Part shown: in pieces, positions 1 to 7,943 of the stretch
Numbering within the stretch: the first letter of the stretch is position 1
Layout: each line of letters opens with the position of its first letter
Assembly: GCA_003480425.1 (NCBI GenBank)
Contig: QUJA01000027.1
Coordinates: 1 to 38,976 of the forward strand
Source of the DNA: Firmicutes bacterium AM31-12AC
GTDB lineage: Bacteria > Bacillota > Clostridia > Lachnospirales > Lachnospiraceae
Length of the DNA: 38,976 bases
Direction of reading: 5' to 3'
The notes under the pieces: generated by a model
Seen by the model: the letters and a program-made list of their open reading frames with translations, nothing else
Told to the model about the DNA's origin: nothing
Databases searched by the model: none
Made by a program: the position numbers and the translations under genes

Positions 1-60
1 GGCTTTTTTGCATAGCAAAAAAGCCACTAACTCCGTCCCTATCCGGCTCCCCTGACACTC
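1..60. repeat. REP-like repeat with terminal hairpin
   Basis: Bases 1-11 and 15-25 are perfectly complementary with a loop of ATA. The stem is followed by the repeat core ACTCCGTCCCTATCCGGCTC at about 31-50. The same core, with small changes, recurs at 1610-1692, 8441-8494, 34198-34250 and 38788-38844, so this is a dispersed intergenic family. It lies just past the kinase stop codon on the minus strand and could act as a transcription end, but that is inference. The element may continue left of the window. Confidence 0.6.
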
Positions 61-67
61 TTGATTC

Positions 68-1591
68 TTACACCAGGTTTCCGACTGCTTTACTCCAACC
101 TATATACTTCTTCTCTCTCAAATTCTCATCCATTTTTTTTGAATATGTCTTTCTCTTCATAAGTTTGAACAAATCCATCGTATAGATTCCCATTGCGATA
201 CCTGCTGCATATGCCACTCCGATTCCGGAAAGTTCTTCCGCATCCGGCACTAAAACATTTCCTCCAAGGATATCACTTTGAAATTGCATCAGATAACCAT
301 TCTTTGTTGGTCCTCCATCCACGCGAAGTTCTTTCACTTTTACTCCTGCATCTGCCTCCATTGCTCTCACAACATCTGTGATCTGATAAGCGATACACTC
401 AATTCCTGCACGAATAATCTCGGCTTTTCCGGTTGTTCTGGTAATTCCAGATAGGGATGCTTTTGCATTACTCTTCCAGTGTGGTGCTCCCAGCCCGGTA
501 AACGCAGGCACAAAATAAAGTTCATCATCAGAAATTGCTTCTCTGCACAGGCTTTCCGTCTCTCCCGGAGAATCAATCAGTCTGACATCGTCTTTTAACC
601 ATGAAATAACCGCTCCGGTATAATTTATATTTCCTTCAAGAACATAATTCACTTTTCCATTCATGCCCCACGCAAGTGATGTGACAACACCATGTGTACT
701 AACAACCGGTGCTTCTCCTATATTCATCATAATAGAAGATCCCGTGCCATAAGTCGCTTTGATGTCTCCTTGCCTAAGACACCCCTGACCAAATAATGCC
801 CCGTGAGAATCTCCCAGTACCGCATGAATTGGGATAGGTTTTTCAAAAAGTCCTTCAAAATCTGTCCACCCAAATTCACTGTCCGAATCACAGACTTGCG
901 GTAAATCTTCAGGACAAATCCCAAATAATTTACATATTTCTTCATCCCATTTTAAGGTAAAGATATTGAACAACTGTGTTCTTGACGCATTAGAATAATC
1001 TGTTTTATAATCATGGCCTTTTGTCAAACGATATACAAGCCATGTATCAATTGTTCCAAAACAAAGTTGATGTTGAGCCATTAGTTCCTGACACTTTTGG
1101 CTCTTTAAAGCCACTGGTTCCTGACCCCTTTGGCTCTCTTCCCATTGAAGGTTTTCCAACAGCCATGCCATTTTTGCTGCCGGAAAATAAGGTGATAGGG
1201 GAAGTCCTGTTTTCTTGCGAATCATTTCTGCCGCATTTTTAATTTCTGGACGTTCACAAATTTCTGTCGCTCTGGAGCATTGCCATACAATTGCATCTGC
1301 GATTGGTTTATTTGTTTCTTTGTCCCAAATTAATGTTGTCTCTCTTTGATTACTGATTCCTATTCCCTGAACAAGTGAATGGTCAATTCCGGACTCTTCT
1401 ATAAGATCTTTCACAACCCGAATGGTATTTCTGTAAATCTCTTCCGGGTCGTGTGAAACCCATCCTTTTTCGTTTACAATCTGACGATGTGGCACATCTG
1501 TTCTTCGAAGCAAATGTCCTTCTGCATCAAATAGAAGTGCTTTTGTTCCCTGTGTACTCTGGTCGATACTGATAATATATTTCTCTTCCAT
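68..1591 (-). CDS. FGGY-family sugar kinase, glycerol-kinase-like
   Basis: ATP-dependent carbohydrate kinase of the FGGY family, expected to phosphorylate the ketose or polyol made by the neighbouring isomerase. The N-terminal phosphate-binding region (DQSTQGTKALLFD), NQRETT, AIVWQC, FGTIDTWL, VPAFTGLGAPHW and the C-terminal VDGGPTKNGYLMQFQSD block are all GlpK-like. However, the GlpK substrate motif GDQQAALFGQ reads GDSHGALFGQ, so glycerol is not an assured substrate. I chose the second ATG (1591) because AAAGGA lies 7 bases before it; the first ATG (1597) nearly touches that site. About 507 residues. The segment between KMAWLLENL and FGTIDTWL is about 16 residues longer than in E. coli GlpK and consists of two 11-residue repeats encoded by a repeat element. 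It is the last gene of the isomerase-transketolase operon. Confidence 0.85.
   Translation of the reverse strand: MEEKYIISIDQSTQGTKALLFDAEGHLLRRTDVPHRQIVNEKGWVSHDPEEIYRNTIRVVKDLIEESGIDHSLVQGIGISNQRETTLIWDKETNKPIADAIVWQCSRATEICERPEIKNAAEMIRKKTGLPLSPYFPAAKMAWLLENLQWEESQRGQEPVALKSQKCQELMAQHQLCFGTIDTWLVYRLTKGHDYKTDYSNASRTQLFNIFTLKWDEEICKLFGICPEDLPQVCDSDSEFGWTDFEGLFEKPIPIHAVLGDSHGALFGQGCLRQGDIKATYGTGSSIMMNIGEAPVVSTHGVVTSLAWGMNGKVNYVLEGNINYTGAVISWLKDDVRLIDSPGETESLCREAISDDELYFVPAFTGLGAPHWKSNAKASLSGITRTTGKAEIIRAGIECIAYQITDVVRAMEADAGVKVKELRVDGGPTKNGYLMQFQSDILGGNVLVPDAEELSGIGVAYAAGIAMGIYTMDLFKLMKRKTYSKKMDENLREKKYIGWSKAVGNLV
1076..1140 (-). repeat. In-frame 33-bp tandem repeat inside the kinase gene
   Basis: Two copies start at 1076 and 1109 (period 33). 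Both read AGCCAyTrGTTCCTGACmC on the plus strand and both end in TTTGGCTCT. Read on the minus strand they give ESQRGQEPVAL and KSQKCQELMAQ, two matching 11-residue blocks. The start AGCCATTA and the GGCTCTTTA tail resemble the REPIN at 1610-1692, so this is probably a related repeat that landed in frame and duplicated. The reading frame stays open because 33 is a multiple of three. Confidence 0.7.
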
Positions 1592-1609
1592 TTTCATATC
1601 CTTTCAAAC

Positions 1610-1692
1610 GGGGACGGAGTTAATGGCTCTTTATCTGTCCCCGCTGGCTCTAATCCACTGGAGGCAGATAAAGAGCCATTAACTCCGTCCCC
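1610..1692. repeat. REPIN-like element with perfect 28-bp inverted arms
   Basis: Bases 1610-1637 and 1665-1692 are exact reverse complements of 28 bases, separated by 27 bases that include GTCCCCGCTGG. Each arm carries the GGGGACGGAGTTAATGGCTC core shared with other repeats here. It fills the gap between the kinase and the transketolase subunit, inside what looks like one operon. REP doublets of this form are mobilised in trans by RAYT (Y1 HUH) transposases in other bacteria; no such gene is in this window. Confidence 0.75.
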
Positions 1693-1701
1693 AGTGGTTA
1701 C

Positions 1702-2631
1702 CTACAGAATTTCTTTCACTTGTTCGGCGATTCCTTCTGCATTCAATTTATAATAATTGAACACTTCCTGTGAAGTTCCTGTAATAACAGGAGCATCCGG
1801 CAGTGACATATTTACCACTTTTTTCGGGCATTCACTTCCAACGACTTGTGCAACCATAGAACCGAGTCCGCCAAACGGAGCATGTTCTTCTACTGTAACA
1901 ACTGCTTTTACATTTACAGCTTCTCTTACGATTGCTTCTTTATCCAGCGGTTTTACACAATACATATCAAGAACAGTTGCTGTGATTCCTTCTGCTTTCA
2001 AAAGATCTGCTGCGTCTTTTGCAGGTTTTACCATTTCTCCACAAGCAACAATCAACACGTCCTCTCCCTTTGTTACAACCGTTGCTTTATCCATTTCAAA
2101 TGGAACATTTCCTTCTTCATAAATCGGATCTACTGCATTTCTTCCTGTGCGAATATAAGCAGGTTTTTCATCTTTTAATAATGCCTTCATAAGTTCTTTT
2201 GTCTGAAGATGGTCACTTGGAAGATATACTCTCATATTTGGAATTGCACTCATAGCTGCAATATCCTGTGCAGAATGATGACTCATTCCGAGTGCACCAT
2301 AGCTGACACCTCCGCTGATACCGATTAATTTTACATTTGTATTTGAATAAGCTACATCCACTTTGCACTGCTCGTAACTTCTTGTAGATAAGAAACATGC
2401 CGGAGAAACTGCGTATGCTTTTTTACCACATTTTGCAAGCCCTGCGGAAATGCTTACAAGGTTCTGTTCTGCAATGCCTGTCTCAACAAACTGCTCCGGG
2501 TATGTATCTGCAAATGGTGTAAAAGAACCGCTTCCTCTTGAATCACTGCAAAGTGCCACGATATTTTTATCTGTCTTTGCCGCTTCCATCAATACTTCAC
2601 ATATCATCTGTTTATTTGCAATTTTTCCCAT
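1702..2631 (-). CDS. Transketolase, C-terminal subunit
   Basis: Second half of a split transketolase: the pyrimidine-binding domain (about residues 1-165) plus the C-terminal domain (about 175-309). The catalytic glutamate region reads FVETGIAEQN, and YGALGMSHHSAQD and ACGEMVKPA are typical of the family. At 309 residues it matches the usual length of stand-alone C subunits. Its ATG overlaps the stop of the N subunit (TAATG), so the two are translationally coupled and should form one enzyme needing thiamine diphosphate and a divalent metal. In context it probably cleaves the phosphorylated ketose made by the isomerase and kinase. Apulose-4-phosphate transketolase is built from two such subunits, but a pentose-phosphate or sulfosugar role cannot be excluded from sequence alone. 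Confidence 0.93.
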   Translation of the reverse strand: MGKIANKQMICEVLMEAAKTDKNIVALCSDSRGSGSFTPFADTYPEQFVETGIAEQNLVSISAGLAKCGKKAYAVSPACFLSTRSYEQCKVDVAYSNTNVKLIGISGGVSYGALGMSHHSAQDIAAMSAIPNMRVYLPSDHLQTKELMKALLKDEKPAYIRTGRNAVDPIYEEGNVPFEMDKATVVTKGEDVLIVACGEMVKPAKDAADLLKAEGITATVLDMYCVKPLDKEAIVREAVNVKAVVTVEEHAPFGGLGSMVAQVVGSECPKKVVNMSLPDAPVITGTSQEVFNYYKLNAEGIAEQVKEIL

Positions 2632-3455
2632 TACTGAAGTGCCTCCTCTGCTTTTTTGAAATCTGCCATAATCTGAGCATATTCTTCCTCTGTCGGAACT
2701 TTGTGATGCCAGTTTGCCTTACCTTCCATCACTTTTGAACCTTTTCCTTTAACTGTATTTGCAATCAATACAGTTGGTTTTCCTTTAACTGTTTTGGCTT
2801 CGTTAAACGCAGCTTCCAATTGGTCGATATCATTACCATCTGCCACATCAATCACATGCCATCCAAAACTCTTAAATCTCTCATGAAGGTCATCATGGTG
2901 CATCACATCTTCTGTATTTCCTGAAATCTGCAGACGGTTTCGGTCTACTACAGCACATAAATTATCCAATTTGTAATGACTGGCTGCCATTGCACCTTCC
3001 CATACAGATCCTTCTGCCAGCTCTCCATCGCCCATAACTGTATATACACGATAATCTCTGTTATCCATCTTTCCTGCCTTCGCCATACCAACACAAACCG
3101 GAAGCCCATGTCCAAGAGAACCTGAATTCATCTCAATACCAGGCAATTTGTTGTTTGGATGTCCGATGTATTTTGAACCGAATTTGCTGAATTCTCTGTG
3201 CAATTCTTCTTTTGGAATAAATCCTTTTTCTGCAAGAATAGAATAATATGCCTCTACAGAATGCCCTTTACTGAGCACAAACAAATCACGATTCGGGTCA
3301 TCCATGTTCTCAGGACTAATGTTCATCTGGTGGAAGTACAACTCCACAAGAACTTCCATCACACTCATATCTCCACCGATATGACCTGCCTTTCCGGCAC
3401 AGATTAAATCTACAGTATCTTTTCGAAGCTTATATGCAAGTAATTTTAAATTCAT
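2631..3455 (-). CDS. Transketolase, N-terminal (ThDP-binding) subunit
   Basis: First half of the split transketolase, carrying the diphosphate-binding domain. The ThDP motif runs from GDGELAEGSVWEGA to VVDRN, with the expected spacing of about 30 residues. GHIGGDMSVMEVLVELY and LSKGHSVEAYY are family hallmarks. Two ATGs are available. I prefer the inner one (3455) because AAAGGTG lies 7 bases before it, while the outer ATG (3461) is almost on top of that site. About 274 residues. The stop overlaps the start of the C subunit by one base. It lies about 30 bases downstream of the isomerase gene in the same operon. Confidence 0.93.
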   Translation of the reverse strand: MNLKLLAYKLRKDTVDLICAGKAGHIGGDMSVMEVLVELYFHQMNISPENMDDPNRDLFVLSKGHSVEAYYSILAEKGFIPKEELHREFSKFGSKYIGHPNNKLPGIEMNSGSLGHGLPVCVGMAKAGKMDNRDYRVYTVMGDGELAEGSVWEGAMAASHYKLDNLCAVVDRNRLQISGNTEDVMHHDDLHERFKSFGWHVIDVADGNDIDQLEAAFNEAKTVKGKPTVLIANTVKGKGSKVMEGKANWHHKVPTEEEYAQIMADFKKAEEALQ

Positions 3456-3491
3456 ATTCATTCACCTTTCTTGAAAATGTTATTGTTGTTA

Positions 3492-4892
3492 TCATTCTCC
3501 TCTTAAGTAAGCCTTAACTTCTTCCTCAATCGGATCGTATAAATCTGGTTTTACTCCGATGTATTTACATGCTTCATAGAGCACCGGCACTACATCTTTG
3601 TGGATTCCTACGCAGTGATGAATGTATGGTCCTTCTACTATTTTTGCCTCCAGACGTTTGATATTCTCAACTTCAACCCAGAGATAAGTTCCCATACATT
3701 TTGGTCCTTCCACACCTTTGGCACGTCCCAAAAGAAGTGAATATTCTCCGTTGTCTCCATCAAATCGACAAAGTGTAACATCTCCATGTTTTGCTTCTGC
3801 TGTCAGACTTCCCGGATGTTCAAATGCCAATGGGTATGTCAGTTTTGCCTTCTCTCTTGCTACTGATACCGGCCATGGACCACAATGCTGAAGCAGTTCT
3901 CCATTTTCAATATCCGGGTGACGGATTGTCCAATCTGCAAAAAATCCTCTTGTTTCATCCATTCCTGCTGCTTCCACCATAAGTGCTGTGATTGCACCAT
4001 GGATATCTGTTTCGCATACAACCGGAATACCCTCATCATTTAAGATTGCATTTGCAGCACATGGCATGATTCCAAGTTCTGTCTGAAGCGCATTCCAGCA
4101 CTGAATTGCTGCTGCCTGACATCCATATTTTTCAACCAGATTTTTCATTGCAACCGCAAGGGCAGCTACATTTTCCACTTCTTCGTCTTTAATCTGAATT
4201 TCCATATTTTCACGGATATATTCCAAAACTTTTTCTTGTTTTGTTCTTTCATCCTTAACCGCCTTCACTTCTTCAGTAAGTTCTGTCATCGGAACCGGTG
4301 CCAGCTGAATGTTGAATTTCTCCAGTAGTTCTCCTTCGTTGCACATTGTTGTCCAGAAGTCAAACGGACGAGTGGAAATCTGAAGAATTCGAATGTTTCT
4401 GAATCTCTTAACTACATTACAGACTGCAAGAAAATCTCTTACTCCACGCTCGAATACCGGGTCATTCAAACGGCAGTTTGTTAAGTATGTAAATGGCACT
4501 TGAAATCTTCGAAGCACTTTACCTGTTGCAAACAGACCGCACTGTGTATCACGAAGTCTCACTCCATCCGGTTCAGGCCTCTCATCCAGTGGTCCCCAGA
4601 GAAGTACCGGCAGCCCAAGTTTCTTTGCTAGTCTTGCACAGACATATTCTGTACCAAAATTGCAGTGTGCGAGCATGATTCCGTCTACTCCTTCTGCTCT
4701 AAATTTAGCAGCAATTTTATCTACATCCTGATCATCATAGAGAAGTCCTTCCTCATTAATATCTGTGATATCTACAAAATCAATTCCTAATGCTCTGAAT
4801 CTGTCTGCTGTTAATCCGCGATATTTAATCGCATCCGGTGCACTAAAAATACTTCTTCTTGTAGGTACAAATCCCAATTTTACATTTGCCAT
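3492..4892 (-). CDS. L-fucose/L-arabinose isomerase-family protein
   Basis: Aldose-ketose isomerase-like protein of 466 residues, first gene of the catabolic operon. The N-terminal part has an FucI-like Rossmann segment (GVDGIMLAHCNFGTE, LGLPVLLWGPLDERP). The C-terminal part has the metal-site region with GIPVVCETDIHGAIT and FADWTIRHPDIENGELLQHCG, where acidic residues and a histidine are expected to bind Mn2+. It starts at an ATG behind an excellent GAGGAGGT site 7 bases upstream. With a kinase and split transketolase downstream it most likely turns the incoming aldose into a ketose. It is a distant member, so the sugar cannot be read from the sequence; annotation as true L-fucose isomerase would overstate the evidence. 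Confidence 0.82.
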   Translation of the reverse strand: MANVKLGFVPTRRSIFSAPDAIKYRGLTADRFRALGIDFVDITDINEEGLLYDDQDVDKIAAKFRAEGVDGIMLAHCNFGTEYVCARLAKKLGLPVLLWGPLDERPEPDGVRLRDTQCGLFATGKVLRRFQVPFTYLTNCRLNDPVFERGVRDFLAVCNVVKRFRNIRILQISTRPFDFWTTMCNEGELLEKFNIQLAPVPMTELTEEVKAVKDERTKQEKVLEYIRENMEIQIKDEEVENVAALAVAMKNLVEKYGCQAAAIQCWNALQTELGIMPCAANAILNDEGIPVVCETDIHGAITALMVEAAGMDETRGFFADWTIRHPDIENGELLQHCGPWPVSVAREKAKLTYPLAFEHPGSLTAEAKHGDVTLCRFDGDNGEYSLLLGRAKGVEGPKCMGTYLWVEVENIKRLEAKIVEGPYIHHCVGIHKDVVPVLYEACKYIGVKPDLYDPIEEEVKAYLRGE

Positions 4893-5067
4893 TTAAATGA
4901 CCTCCTCTTTGTTATTTCATTCGTTCTTATATCGTTTTTGCCAGTATGTTGCAAGAATCTTTTTCCCTTGCTTTGTGTCCCCAGTATATCTCTCGCCTCA
5001 CTTAATTACAGTAAATAATTTAGCGTGTTTTACTTAATTTCTAGCTTAACGCTTGTGTTTTATTCAG

Positions 5068-5083
5068 TTATTGTTCATAATAA
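5068..5083. promoter_or_regulatory. Candidate operator palindrome, isomerase side
   Basis: Imperfect palindrome TTATTGTTCATAATAA in the divergent 277-base gap between the isomerase and the LacI gene. Its centre TTGTTCA is the reverse complement of the TGAACAA centre of the second palindrome at 5122-5137. LacI-family proteins often control the adjacent divergent operon through such sites. The rest of the gap is AT-rich, with two AAACAC(AA)GC(G)TTAA-like direct repeats and no clear sigma-A promoter. Confidence 0.35.
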
Positions 5084-5121
5084 ATTTGTAAGGAAATTTC
5101 GTTTTATTTTAAGAAGTGAAA

Positions 5122-5137
5122 GTATTTGAACAAATAC
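5122..5137. promoter_or_regulatory. Candidate operator palindrome, regulator side
   Basis: Perfect 16-base inverted repeat, GTATTTG-AA-CAAATAC, 33 bases before the LacI start codon. Its position next to the regulator start suggests autoregulation. A TTGAAC at 5126-5131 could be a -35 element overlapping it, but the spacing to TATAAC (15) is poor. Confidence 0.4.
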
Positions 5138-5169
5138 ACGTATATTTATAACGATAGGAGATTTTTGAT

Positions 5170-6183
5170 ATGTCAATTACATCAAAAGAACTTGCTAAAA
5201 TTTTGAATCTATCACCTGCTGCTATTTCTATGGCATTAAACAACAAACCAGGTGTCAGTACCTCAACCAGAAAACTTGTTATGGAAACAGCTGACAAATA
5301 TGGATATGATTTTTCAAAGCTTGCCGAAAAGCATAATCTAAAGGGAACTATTTACTTTGTAATTTATAAAAAACATGGAGCTGTCGTGAGCGATACCCCT
5401 TTCTTTTCTGAATTATCAGAAGGGATTGCTCTCGGATGTAAAAAAGCTGACTATAAACTAAAAATCAGCTATGTATATGAAGATGAAGATATAGTAGAAA
5501 AGCAATTAGAAGAAATTCAGTATTCTGACTGTATCGGAATGATTGTTCTGGGAACAGAAATGAAGCCGGAAGATTTAAAGCCATTCCAAAAACTACCTAT
5601 TCCATTTGTTTTAATAGATAGTTATTTTGAAACTGTTTCCTGCAACTGTGTACTGATCAACAACGTGCAAGGTGCTTATCTGGCTGCATCCCATTTAATC
5701 CGCAAGACAAAAAAACAGCCTGGATATTTACATTCTTCTTATGATATTGGAAATTTTGCAGAACGAAATTCTGGATTTTTTAAAGCTGTACGTGCACATG
5801 GAATGTCTTCAGCCAAAAGCATTGTCCATTTATTAACCCCATCTATGGACGGAGCATATGCCGACATGAAAGAAATTATTGAAAAGGGAGAAGAACTGGC
5901 CCCATGCTATTTTGCAGACAATGATTTAATCGCTATGGGAGCAATGAAAGCACTGAAAGAAGCCGGCTATCGGATTCCTCAGGATATTGCCATTGCCGGA
6001 TTTGATAATCTTCCGTTCAGCAAAGTCTTTGAACCGGCACTTACTACGATAAATGTACCGAAACTTTACATGGGAGAAATGGCAGCGGCAAGACTTGTAG
6101 AGTTGTTAAAATCACCAAGTGCTAATCCGGTGAAGATCGAGGTGGGAACGGCATTGGTGGAGAGACGAAGTACGGATTTGTAA
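5170..6183 (+). CDS. LacI-family transcriptional regulator
   Basis: 337-residue regulator, the normal size for the family. Residues 1-50 form the DNA-binding helix-turn-helix and hinge helix (SKELAKILNLSPAAISMALN, then NKPGVSTSTRKLV), followed by a periplasmic-binding-protein-like sensor domain with LIAMGAMKALKEAGYRIPQD and IAGFDNLPFSKVFEPALTTI. It begins at an ATG after AGGAG. It is divergent from the isomerase-transketolase-kinase operon and very probably controls it, responding to the sugar or a phosphorylated intermediate. It is also upstream of the Gfo/Idh gene, which may be in the same regulon. Confidence 0.93.
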   Translation: MSITSKELAKILNLSPAAISMALNNKPGVSTSTRKLVMETADKYGYDFSKLAEKHNLKGTIYFVIYKKHGAVVSDTPFFSELSEGIALGCKKADYKLKISYVYEDEDIVEKQLEEIQYSDCIGMIVLGTEMKPEDLKPFQKLPIPFVLIDSYFETVSCNCVLINNVQGAYLAASHLIRKTKKQPGYLHSSYDIGNFAERNSGFFKAVRAHGMSSAKSIVHLLTPSMDGAYADMKEIIEKGEELAPCYFADNDLIAMGAMKALKEAGYRIPQDIAIAGFDNLPFSKVFEPALTTINVPKLYMGEMAAARLVELLKSPSANPVKIEVGTALVERRSTDL

Positions 6184-6194
6184 GAAAATTTGCT

Positions 6195-6230
6195 TATACC
6201 AAAAAAGGTCCACCGGACCTTTTTAGTATA
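6195..6230 (+). terminator. Rho-independent terminator after the LacI gene
   Basis: Ten-base stem AAAAAGGTCC/GGACCTTTTT (6202-6211 with 6215-6224), loop ACC, extended by TATAC/GTATA on the outside. The A and T runs on both sides make it workable in both directions, serving the convergent VOC gene as well. Confidence 0.8.
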
Positions 6231-6355
6231 CTTGGCAACTCAGAATACACCAAAATTCACTCTGCTTCTCCTATCTCATTAATAATTGCCTGAATAACAG
6301 AAGTTTCCTCCTCGCACTTTCCACCGAAGAAGCGTATCTATTCTGCACTCAATTC

Positions 6356-6694
6356 TTATCTTTCCTGGAAGAACTCAATCTCTTCTCCAACCGGTCCTCT
6401 ACAGAAAGCAATTCTTGCAGGGAACTCCGGTGTTGACGAAATTACAATATCGTTTGGCTCTATGAACACTTCATATCCAGCCTCTTTTACTTTTTTGGCA
6501 CATGCGTCTACATCGTCTGTTGCAAGTGCAAAATGTCTGATTGTTCCCTGTCCCAATGGACATTCTCCATCGTTAAAAATCTCCATCAGACCTGCTCCAG
6601 TATTAAACATACAACCTGTATCCCAGGCTCTTACCTCTTCGAGCTCCAGAATCTCTTTATAAAAATGATTCAAAATCACTACTTGATTTTGCAC
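6356..6694 (-). CDS. VOC-family (glyoxalase-like) protein, probably frame-broken at the start
   Basis: Small vicinal-oxygen-chelate fold protein. FYKEILELEEVRAWDTG, IRHFALATDDVDACAKKVKEAGYEVF and the ending FCRGPVGEEIEFFQ are characteristic of the fold. The open frame can only start at GTG (6694) without a convincing ribosome site, and it lacks the first beta strand. That strand appears in another frame from an ATG at 6714 (MGNKTILCKIK, then stop), so a missing base near 6680 would restore a normal protein of about 119 residues. Either a sequencing indel or a recent mutation. The specific reaction is unknown; it might act on a metabolite of the neighbouring sugar pathway. Confidence 0.7.
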   Translation of the reverse strand: MQNQVVILNHFYKEILELEEVRAWDTGCMFNTGAGLMEIFNDGECPLGQGTIRHFALATDDVDACAKKVKEAGYEVFIEPNDIVISSTPEFPARIAFCRGPVGEEIEFFQER

Positions 6695-6853
6695 AATATC
6701 GTTTTGTTCCCCATTTTATATGTTATCTCATGTTAAAAAATGCTATGATATATACAGAACATTTACAGATAAACCCATTGCTAAATGATTGGTTCAAAAC
6801 ACACTCACATCTCGTAATGTGTTTATATTAAAATTTTTCAGGAGGAAATCATT

Positions 6854-7900
6854 ATGTTAAAAGTTGGAATTATTGGATGTGGTAAAATCGCTCAAAGACG
6901 TCATGTACCTGAGTACGCTTCAAATATCCATGCCAAGATCATTGGATATTTCGATGCCAGAAAAGAAGCAGCTGAAGCATTGGCCGCGCAGTATGGTGGG
7001 AAAGTTTACGATTCAATCGATGATATGCTCTCAGACCCGGAAGTTGAAGCGGTCAGTGTATGTACATCAAACAATACCCACGCAGAAGTCAGTATTCAGG
7101 CCATGCGTGCCGGAAAACATGTTCTCTGTGAAAAACCGATGGCCCGTACCGTAGAAGAATGTGAAGAGATGCTTCGCGTTGCCAAAGAGATGAATTGTTT
7201 TCTTATGATCGGACAGAATCAGCGTTTTAACACAGGTCATGTACGTGCCAAAGAATTAATTGAACAGGGAATTATCGGAAAACCACTCAGCTTTAAGACC
7301 TCTTTCTGTCATGGCGGTCCAGAACGCTGGCTTGCCGGTTCGGATTCCGATGACATGCCAAAAGACATCTGGTTCTTTGATAAGAAAATCGCCGGCCTTG
7401 GAGTTATGGCAGATCTCGGTATTCACAAAATTGATCTGATGCAATATCTGTTAGGTCAAAAGATTAAAGAAGTAACCGCAAAAGTTTTGACTTTGGATAA
7501 AAAAGATTCTTCCGGAAATCTGATCGAACTGGAGGACAATGCCATCTGTATTTTTAAGATGGAAAATGGTGTCATCGGTACCATGAATGCCAGCTGGACC
7601 GACTATGGCGAGGAAGATAACTCCACTGTTATCTTTGGAACAAAAGGTCTGATGCGTATCTATGACAATAGCGAACATACCATTCAGATCAGTACTGACC
7701 GCGGTGATAAAATTTATTATGATCTGGATCGAATGATGACAAATATGGATCAAAGAGAATCCGGTGTTATCAGAGAATTTATCCGGGAATTAGAAAAAAA
7801 TAATTGGGCAAACGCCGCCGATGAATTTTCTGTAAATGCAATACGTGTAGTGCAGGCAAGTTTTCAGTCGAGTATTGAGGATCGTACGATCAAGCTTTAA
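6854..7900 (+). CDS. Gfo/Idh/MocA-family NAD(P)-dependent oxidoreductase
   Basis: 348-residue dehydrogenase. The N-terminal Rossmann fold reads VGIIGCGKIAQRRHVPEY, with the NAD(P)-binding GCGKIA. The catalytic CEKPMA motif is at about residues 93-98 and the C-terminal alpha/beta sheet domain includes VMADLGIHKIDLMQYLLG with the expected GIH-D pair. An AGGAGG site precedes the ATG. Members oxidise or epimerise sugars, inositols and sugar acids. Next to the sugar operon it could oxidise or epimerise the same sugar or a related one; the substrate is not readable. It is followed at once by a strong terminator. Confidence 0.92.
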   Translation: MLKVGIIGCGKIAQRRHVPEYASNIHAKIIGYFDARKEAAEALAAQYGGKVYDSIDDMLSDPEVEAVSVCTSNNTHAEVSIQAMRAGKHVLCEKPMARTVEECEEMLRVAKEMNCFLMIGQNQRFNTGHVRAKELIEQGIIGKPLSFKTSFCHGGPERWLAGSDSDDMPKDIWFFDKKIAGLGVMADLGIHKIDLMQYLLGQKIKEVTAKVLTLDKKDSSGNLIELEDNAICIFKMENGVIGTMNASWTDYGEEDNSTVIFGTKGLMRIYDNSEHTIQISTDRGDKIYYDLDRMMTNMDQRESGVIREFIRELEKNNWANAADEFSVNAIRVVQASFQSSIEDRTIKL

Positions 7901-7904
7901 CGAA

Positions 7905-7942
7905 AAAACCGGGAAATCGACAAATGCTGATTTCCCGGTTTT
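7905..7942 (+). terminator. Strong bidirectional terminator
   Basis: A 14-base perfect stem (7905-7918 with 7929-7942: AAAACCGGGAAATC/GATTTCCCGGTTTT) with a ten-base loop, immediately after the oxidoreductase stop and before the convergent rhamnosidase remnant. Confidence 0.9.
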
Positions 7943-7943
7943 A

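Noticed and set aside
68..1591. Calling the FGGY kinase GlpK
   Set aside because: Overall similarity is high but a key substrate-contact motif differs, and the operon context (isomerase, transketolase) does not suit glycerol.
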